NCBI RefSeq assembly: GCF_012910705.2
Contig: NZ_WTVG02000040.1
Coordinates: 868,001 to 932,000, forward strand
From: Aromatoleum anaerobium
GTDB lineage: Bacteria > Pseudomonadota > Gammaproteobacteria > Burkholderiales > Rhodocyclaceae
Length of the DNA stretch: 64,000 nt
Direction: 5' to 3'
Part shown: positions 59,132 through 64,000 of the stretch, in pieces
How positions within the stretch are numbered: position 1 is the stretch's first letter
Layout: every line of letters begins with the position of its first letter
Made by a program: the position numbers and the translations under genes
The notes under the pieces: generated by a model
The model's database searches: none
Seen by the model: the letters and a program-made list of their open reading frames with translations, nothing else
Told to the model about the DNA's origin: nothing

Positions 59132-60118
59132 TCAACCCGCGAGCGCCGTGCGCAGCGTGTTGCCGCCGATGATCCGCGTCAGCTTGTCGGCATACATCGG
59201 GTCGGTCGCGTAGCCGGCGTGCTGCAGGCTGCGGGCGAAACCGGCGGCGTCGGTCTGGCCGAGCACGGCCGCGTAGCGCGGGCTGTTGCTCAGCAGGTTC
59301 GCATAGTCCCGGAAAGCCTCGGCATACGAACCATAGGCACGAAAGCGCGCGTTTTCCGTGTACGCCCGGCCGTTCGCATACTCGGTGACGGGCACTTCCA
59401 CCACTGCGCCCTTCCAGTCCGCCCCGGCCTTGATATTGAACAGGTTGAAGCTCGGCGTGCCGTCGGCGCGGCGCAGTTCGCCGCGCCCCCAGCCGGTTTC
59501 GAGCGCCGCCTGCGCGACCATGAAATGCGCCGGGATGCCGGTTGCGCGGCTCGCGCTGCCGGCGTGCGGCCACACGCGGTCGACGAACTCGCGGGCGCCA
59601 TTCGGCACGGCGCGTGCAGCGGGGTCGGCAAGAGCCTGCGCCGCCTTGGGTGGAGTGGGCAACTCGGCGGGCACGTCGCTCATTGTGCCGGCGCCATCGC
59701 CTCCCTCGGCGGCGGCATTTGCCGGGGTGGGAGGGCGTACGGCAAGGATTGCCGTGCGCGGCGGCACGGGCGGCGCGCCCGCGGCGGCAGTGTCGTGCGT
59801 CGCTGCCGGTTTCTCCAGCGCTTCGCCGCCGAGCTGGCGAAAGATCACATCGGCCAGCCCGGTACCGCGGCCCTGGGCCATGTTCATCGCGGTCTGCTGG
59901 TCCTGCATCGCCTGGAAAAGCCGCGTCTGGTCGCTGTCGAGCATCCCTTCGGACGGCACCGCGTCGCGCATCGACTTCAACACCATCTGCAGGAACAGCG
60001 CCTCGAACTGCTTCGCCGTCGCGCGCAGCGCCGCGGGCGAGTCGCCGTCGCGCGACAGGCGCTTCAGGTCGGCGAGCGCGTTCGGGTCGATCGCGTTGAT
60101 CTGCGCGGGGATCGTCAT
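59132..60118 (-). CDS. flgJ: Rod-cap / peptidoglycan hydrolase FlgJ
   Basis: A 328-aa two-domain protein: N-terminal rod-binding part (ALRATAKQFEALFLQMVLKS, then RDAVPSEGMLDSDQTRLFQA) and C-terminal muramidase domain with the catalytic glutamate in AQAALETGWGRGEL. Two domains as in beta- and gammaproteobacteria. Starts 2 bp after flgI. Confidence 0.94.
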   Translation of the reverse strand: MTIPAQINAIDPNALADLKRLSRDGDSPAALRATAKQFEALFLQMVLKSMRDAVPSEGMLDSDQTRLFQAMQDQQTAMNMAQGRGTGLADVIFRQLGGEALEKPAATHDTAAAGAPPVPPRTAILAVRPPTPANAAAEGGDGAGTMSDVPAELPTPPKAAQALADPAARAVPNGAREFVDRVWPHAGSASRATGIPAHFMVAQAALETGWGRGELRRADGTPSFNLFNIKAGADWKGAVVEVPVTEYANGRAYTENARFRAYGSYAEAFRDYANLLSNSPRYAAVLGQTDAAGFARSLQHAGYATDPMYADKLTRIIGGNTLRTALAG

Positions 60119-60120
60119 CC

Positions 60121-61257
60121 TCAGATCACCTCGAGTTCGGCGCGCAGCGATCCCGCCGCCTTCATCGCCTGCAGGATGCTGACGAGGTCCATCGGCGTCG
60201 CGCCGAGCGCATTGAGCGCCTTGACGACGTCGGCGAGGTTCGCGCTGGCGCGCACGTTGTGCAGGCTGCCCTGATCCTGCTGGATGTCGACCGAGCCGCG
60301 CTGCGTGATGACGGTTTCGCCGCGCGAGAACGGCTGCGGCTGGCTGACCGCGGTATCCACGCCGACCGTCACTGTGAGGTTGCCATGGGCCACCGCGACG
60401 TTCTGCAGCGTCACGCCCTGGTTCATGACGACCGAGCCGGTGCGCGAATTGACGATGACCTTCGCCGCCTGCTGCACCGGGGTGACATCGAGGTTCTCGA
60501 GCTTGCCGAGGAAGCCGACGCGATCCGAGACATCAAGCGGCGCGCGCACCTGGATGCTGCGCCCGTCGAGCGCCTGCGCGGTGCCGGCGGAGGTTGCGAG
60601 GTTGATCGCATCGACGACGCGCCGCGCGGTGCCGAAGTCGTTGTCGTTGAGTTCGAACAGCACGAATTCGCCCTGTCCGAGCATCGTCGGCACCGCGCGT
60701 TCGACGGTGGCGCCGCCCGGCACGCGGCCCGCCGACAGGTGGTTGATCGTCTGCGACGAGCCGGCCGCCGACGCGCCGGCGCCGCCGACCAGCATGTTGC
60801 CCTGCGCCATCGCATAGACCTGGCCATCGGCCCCTTTCAAGGGCGTCATCACCAGCGTGCCGCCACGCAGGCTCTTCGCGTTGCCGACCGACGAAACCGT
60901 GATGTCGAGTTGCTGGCCCGGACGCGCGAACGGCGGCAGGCTCGCGGTCACCATCACCGCGGCGACGTTCTTGAGCTGCAGGTTCGTGCCGGGCGGCAGC
61001 GTGACGCCCATGTTGCCGAGCATGTTGATGATGCTCTGCACCGTGAAAGGCGTCTGCGTCGTCTGGTCGCCGCTGCCGTCGAGGCCGACGACGAGGCCGT
61101 AGCCGACGAGCTGGTTGTCGCGCACGCCGGCGACCGACGCGAGATCCTTCAGCCGCTCCGCGCCCGCCCCGCCGTAGCCGAGCATCAGCCCGAGCGCGCA
61201 GGCAGCGGCGCGAAAGAGCTTGCCCGGAGTCTTCTGCGCGTCATTGCGAAACATCAT
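60121..61257 (-). CDS. flgI: Flagellar P-ring protein FlgI
   Basis: A 378-aa periplasmic ring protein with signal peptide ([17 protein letters not shown]) and the standard text [20 protein letters not shown], then [18 protein letters not shown]. Complete length. Confidence 0.96.
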   Translation of the reverse strand: MMFRNDAQKTPGKLFRAAACALGLMLGYGGAGAERLKDLASVAGVRDNQLVGYGLVVGLDGSGDQTTQTPFTVQSIINMLGNMGVTLPPGTNLQLKNVAAVMVTASLPPFARPGQQLDITVSSVGNAKSLRGGTLVMTPLKGADGQVYAMAQGNMLVGGAGASAAGSSQTINHLSAGRVPGGATVERAVPTMLGQGEFVLFELNDNDFGTARRVVDAINLATSAGTAQALDGRSIQVRAPLDVSDRVGFLGKLENLDVTPVQQAAKVIVNSRTGSVVMNQGVTLQNVAVAHGNLTVTVGVDTAVSQPQPFSRGETVITQRGSVDIQQDQGSLHNVRASANLADVVKALNALGATPMDLVSILQAMKAAGSLRAELEVI

Positions 61258-61282
61258 TCACTCCCCGATCAGCAGCGGCCAG

Positions 61283-61975
61283 TCAGAACGGCAGCACGAT
61301 GTTGAAGAAGCGCTGCATCCACCCCATCGTGTTCGCCTCGTCGATATAGCCGCTGCCCTTGTATTCGATCCGCGCATCGGCGACCTGCGTCGACTGCACG
61401 GTGTTGGCGGCAGTCACCGTGGTCGGGTTGACGACGCCGGAAAAGCGGATGAACTCGTTCCCCTGGTTGATCGCGACCTGTTTTTCGCCCGACACCAGCA
61501 GGTTGCCGTTCGGATACACCTCGATGACGGTGACGGTGATCGTGCCGTTGAACTGGTTGTTCGCCTTCGACGCGCCTTCGCCGGAGAACTCGGACTCGAC
61601 GCCCGCTTCGACATTCATCCCCGCGAGCCCGGCGAAAGGCACACGCGACGCCGCCGTGATGCCGCCTTTGACGTCCGAGTCGCGCGTCGCGCTGCTGTTC
61701 GCGGCCTTCTGCGCGGCATTGCGCTCGACGAGGTTGATCGTCAGCGTGTCGCCGACGAGCCGCGCTCGCCTGTCCTCGAACAGCGGCCTCGCCTGCCCCG
61801 GCTGGAAGATCGCGCCGGTTACCGGAGCGCTCTGCGCCCGCCCTTCCGGCCGCGCGGTCATCGGTTGATGCACGGCCGTCGGCGGCGTGGAATAGATCGA
61901 CGCGCAGCCGGGCAGCAGCGCGGCAACGAGTGCCGGAAGGACAGCCCGCCCCGCCTTCGTCGCGCGAGCGCTCAC
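61283..61975 (-). CDS. flgH: Flagellar L-ring lipoprotein FlgH
   Basis: A 230-aa outer-membrane ring lipoprotein; lipobox ALLPGCAS, then [20 protein letters not shown] and [20 protein letters not shown]. The start overlaps the flgG stop by 4 bp. Confidence 0.95.
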   Translation of the reverse strand: MSARATKAGRAVLPALVAALLPGCASIYSTPPTAVHQPMTARPEGRAQSAPVTGAIFQPGQARPLFEDRRARLVGDTLTINLVERNAAQKAANSSATRDSDVKGGITAASRVPFAGLAGMNVEAGVESEFSGEGASKANNQFNGTITVTVIEVYPNGNLLVSGEKQVAINQGNEFIRFSGVVNPTTVTAANTVQSTQVADARIEYKGSGYIDEANTMGWMQRFFNIVLPF

Positions 61976-62754
61976 AGCTGCGTCAGCCTGCCGAGCATCT
62001 GGTCGGAAGTCTGGATCGCGCGCGAATTGAGTTCGTAGGCGCGCTGCGTCGCGATCATGCTGACGAGCTCCTCGGCGACGTTGACGTTCGAGGTTTCGAC
62101 ATACTGCTGGTTGATGACGCCGGCGCCGTTCGTGCCCGGCGCATTCGGAGTCGCGACGCCGCTCGATGCAGTCTCACGGAACAGGTTCTCGCCGGCGCTC
62201 GCGAGTCCGCCCGGGTTGACGAAAGTCGCGAGCTGGATGTTGCCGACGACGGTGGGCGCCGCCTGACCGGCCTGCAGCACGCTGACCGTGCCGTCCTTGC
62301 CGATCGTCACCGACTGCGCGTCGTTCGGGATGATGATCGCCGGTTCGAGCGGATAGCCGCTGGCGGTGACCATCTGTCCCTGCGCGTCGAGCTGGAACGC
62401 GCCGTCGCGCGTGTAGCCCGACGTGCCGTCGGGCAGCGTCACCTGGAAGAAACCGGCGCCCTGCACCCCCATGTCCATCGCATTGCCGGTCTGCTGCAGG
62501 TTGCCCTGGGTGTGGATGCGCTCGGTCGCGACCGGACGCACGCCGGTGCCCAGCTGCAGGCCGCTGCCGATCTGGTTCTGCTGCGTGTTCTGCGCGCCGG
62601 GCTGGCGGATCGTCTGGTACAGCAGATCCTCGAAGATCGCGCGCGAGCGCTTGAAGCCGTTCGTCGAGACATTCGCGAGGTTGTTCGAGATCACGTCCAG
62701 CTGCGTCTGCTGGGCCTCGAGGCCCGTCCGGGCGATCCACAATGAACGAATCAT
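61972..62754 (-). CDS. flgG: Flagellar distal rod protein FlgG
   Basis: A 260-aa rod protein ([40 protein letters not shown], ending [20 protein letters not shown]). GGGAG upstream of the ATG. The 139 bp before it contain a 6-bp inverted repeat without a T run. Confidence 0.96.
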   Translation of the reverse strand: MIRSLWIARTGLEAQQTQLDVISNNLANVSTNGFKRSRAIFEDLLYQTIRQPGAQNTQQNQIGSGLQLGTGVRPVATERIHTQGNLQQTGNAMDMGVQGAGFFQVTLPDGTSGYTRDGAFQLDAQGQMVTASGYPLEPAIIIPNDAQSVTIGKDGTVSVLQAGQAAPTVVGNIQLATFVNPGGLASAGENLFRETASSGVATPNAPGTNGAGVINQQYVETSNVNVAEELVSMIATQRAYELNSRAIQTSDQMLGRLTQL

Positions 62755-62893
62755 GATGCTGGCTCCCTTTCCTGGGCAGGCAGGCGATCTGCCTGCAAGT
62801 GTGGTGGCCAGTCTAGGCGGCGGCCGGCCGCTTCAATCGCCGGAACACCCGCCCAAAAGGCCCGTTAATTCCGACGCCAGACGACGCCGCCGG

Positions 62894-63634
62894 CTAGCGG
62901 GCCGCGAGCACCTGCGCCGCCGCCTGGTCGTTCGACTGCGCGGTCTGCAGCATCTTGGTCTGCATGTCGAACTGGCGCGCCAGCGCGATCATCGACACCA
63001 TCTGGTCGACGACGCTGACGTTGCTGCCTTCGAGGTAGCCGCCGGCGACCTGCACGGCCTCGTCACGGGGTGCGGCTCCGCCGTCGCGCAGCCGGAACAG
63101 CCCGTCGTCGCCGCGCACGAGCGAAGGCTCCGGCGGATTGACGAGCTTCAGCTGGCCGAGGTTGTTCACGACGTTCTGCGCACCGCCGCCGCGCATCGCC
63201 GAGATCGTGCCGTCCTTGCCGATCAGCACTTCGTTGTCGGGCGGAATCGTGATCGGCCCGCCGTCGCCCAGCACCGGCAGTCCGTTGCGCGTCTGCAGCA
63301 CGCCGTTCGGGCTGACTTCGAGGCTGCCGTTGCGCGTATAGCCTTCGGAGCCGTCGGGCAACTGCAACGTGAGCCAGCCCTTGCCCTCGACCGCGACATC
63401 GAACGCACGCCCCGTCTGCTGCAGCGGCCCCGGTTCGAAGTTCGTCGCGATGCTCGCATCGACGACGAACGCGCGTGTCGGCAGCCCCTCGCCTTGCACC
63501 GGCACCGCGCGCAGCTTGTGCATCTCGGCGCGAAAGCCGGTGGTGGTCGCGTTCGCGAGGTTGTGCGACACCGCGGCCTGCTGGCCCATGGTGTGCTTCG
63601 CCCCGGTCATCGCCGTGTAGATCAGACGATCCAT
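62894..63634 (-). CDS. flgF: Flagellar proximal rod protein FlgF
   Basis: A 246-aa rod protein (DRLIYTAMTGAKHTMGQQAA, VSHNLANATTTGFRAEMHKL). The ATG at 63,634 follows AGGAG; in-frame codons further upstream are Gly/Lys-rich spacer and not part of the protein. Confidence 0.94.
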   Translation of the reverse strand: MDRLIYTAMTGAKHTMGQQAAVSHNLANATTTGFRAEMHKLRAVPVQGEGLPTRAFVVDASIATNFEPGPLQQTGRAFDVAVEGKGWLTLQLPDGSEGYTRNGSLEVSPNGVLQTRNGLPVLGDGGPITIPPDNEVLIGKDGTISAMRGGGAQNVVNNLGQLKLVNPPEPSLVRGDDGLFRLRDGGAAPRDEAVQVAGGYLEGSNVSVVDQMVSMIALARQFDMQTKMLQTAQSNDQAAAQVLAAR

Positions 63635-63714
63635 GGCCCGCTCCTTTTTCTTTCCCTCTCCCTGCCCGCCACCGCCGCCACCCGGCACGACACCGGGAGT
63701 CATTCAGGCGGTAT

Positions 63715-64000
63715 TTATCCGAGATTGACGATGGTCTGCAGGATGGTGTTCTGGGCCTGCACGGATTGTGCGTTCGCCTGGTAGTTGCGCTGCTGGACGA
63801 TGAGCTGCACAAGCTCCGCGGTGAGATCGACGTTGGCTTCCTCGACTGCGCCCGCGTTGAGCAGCCCCAGGTTGGCACTGCCGGGCACGCCGACGCTGGA
63901 CGGCCCCGAGGCCGGCGACTGGGCCCACATGTTGCCCCCCAGCGACACCAGGCCGTTCGGACTGCGGAAGTTCGCCAGGACAACCTGCCCCAGATCGCGG
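63715..64000 (-). CDS. flgE: Flagellar hook protein FlgE, C-terminal part, cut by window end
   Basis: The last 94 codons of FlgE: RDLGQVVLANFRSPNGLVSL, GLLNAGAVEEANVDLTAELV, QLIVQQRNYQANAQSVQAQN, ending TILQTIVNLG and TAA. The C-terminal EEANVDLTxELVxLIxxQRxYQANAQ is diagnostic of the hook protein. The 5' end is outside the window. Confidence 0.93.
   Translation of the reverse strand, partial: RDLGQVVLANFRSPNGLVSLGGNMWAQSPASGPSSVGVPGSANLGLLNAGAVEEANVDLTAELVQLIVQQRNYQANAQSVQAQNTILQTIVNLG

Noticed and set aside
62755-62893. Sigma-54 promoter before flgG
   Set aside because: TGGC and TTGC are present (TGGCCACCACACTTGC) but the spacing is one base too long for RpoN, so it was not called.

Overview
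The window looks like the chromosome of a GC-rich denitrifying betaproteobacterium of the Azoarcus/Aromatoleum/Thauera type (Rhodocyclales). This is inferred from the mix of CoA-dependent anaerobic-style catabolic genes, the layout of the flagellar genes and the codon composition; no rRNA or other taxonomic marker is present. It has three parts.

(1) 1-21,100, a catabolic locus. A long minus-strand operon runs from a thiolase (13,576) through hydantoinase/carboxylase-like subunits A and B, the two subunits of a B12-dependent acyl-CoA mutase, a small ATC-hydrolase-like protein, an acyl-CoA ligase, a DmdC-type acyl-CoA dehydrogenase and an old-yellow-enzyme/2,4-dienoyl-CoA reductase-like flavoprotein, to a second CoA ligase cut by the window edge. 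Six of these genes are joined by 4-bp ATGA overlaps or a 2-bp gap. Divergently on the plus strand lie a MarR-like regulator, a 3-hydroxyacyl-CoA dehydrogenase/enoyl-CoA hydratase fusion and a three-subunit membrane molybdenum oxidoreductase laid out like phenylacetyl-CoA dehydrogenase (PadBCD). Together they suggest CoA activation, ATP-dependent carboxylation or ring opening, B12 carbon-skeleton rearrangement, oxidation and thiolysis of an unidentified substrate. The mutase lacks the usual active-site Tyr, His and Arg, so its reaction is probably not a known one. This is the best candidate for an undescribed pathway.

(2) 21,100-31,850, an accessory island. It holds gene remnants (two diguanylate-cyclase tails, two ccdA-like antitoxin pieces, other antitoxin and Rpn fragments), a PIN/XRE-ImmA pair, a DUF4143 ATPase, a PrlF-YhaV toxin-antitoxin pair, a 221-aa unknown protein and a truncated TPR gene. 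Its centre is a duplicated array of Rpn-type nucleases. Each large Rpn gene contains an internal ribosome-binding site and GTG start for its C-terminal domain, and the same start also precedes a stand-alone copy of that domain. This matches the gene-within-gene toxin/antitoxin anti-phage arrangement described for Rpn proteins, here expanded into shuffled modules.

(3) 31,850-64,000, a flagellar cluster: fliC-flaG-fliD-fliS-fliT, a FliK-like gene, a FlhB-tail-like gene and ycgR; then an insertion carrying hipBA, a mobile-element-like hairpin and an orphan antitoxin; then fliE, fleR and fleS (minus), fliF to fliR (plus), and flgL to flgE (minus, flgE cut by the window end). A sigma-28 promoter precedes fliC and strong sigma-54 promoters precede fliE and flgK, consistent with FleSR control. 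fliF (twice), fliH and fliK carry frameshifts in C-rich stretches, so the cluster as given would not make a complete flagellum unless these are sequence errors. fliK also carries nine in-frame 12-bp repeats. No tRNA, rRNA, CRISPR array or intact insertion sequence was recognised.
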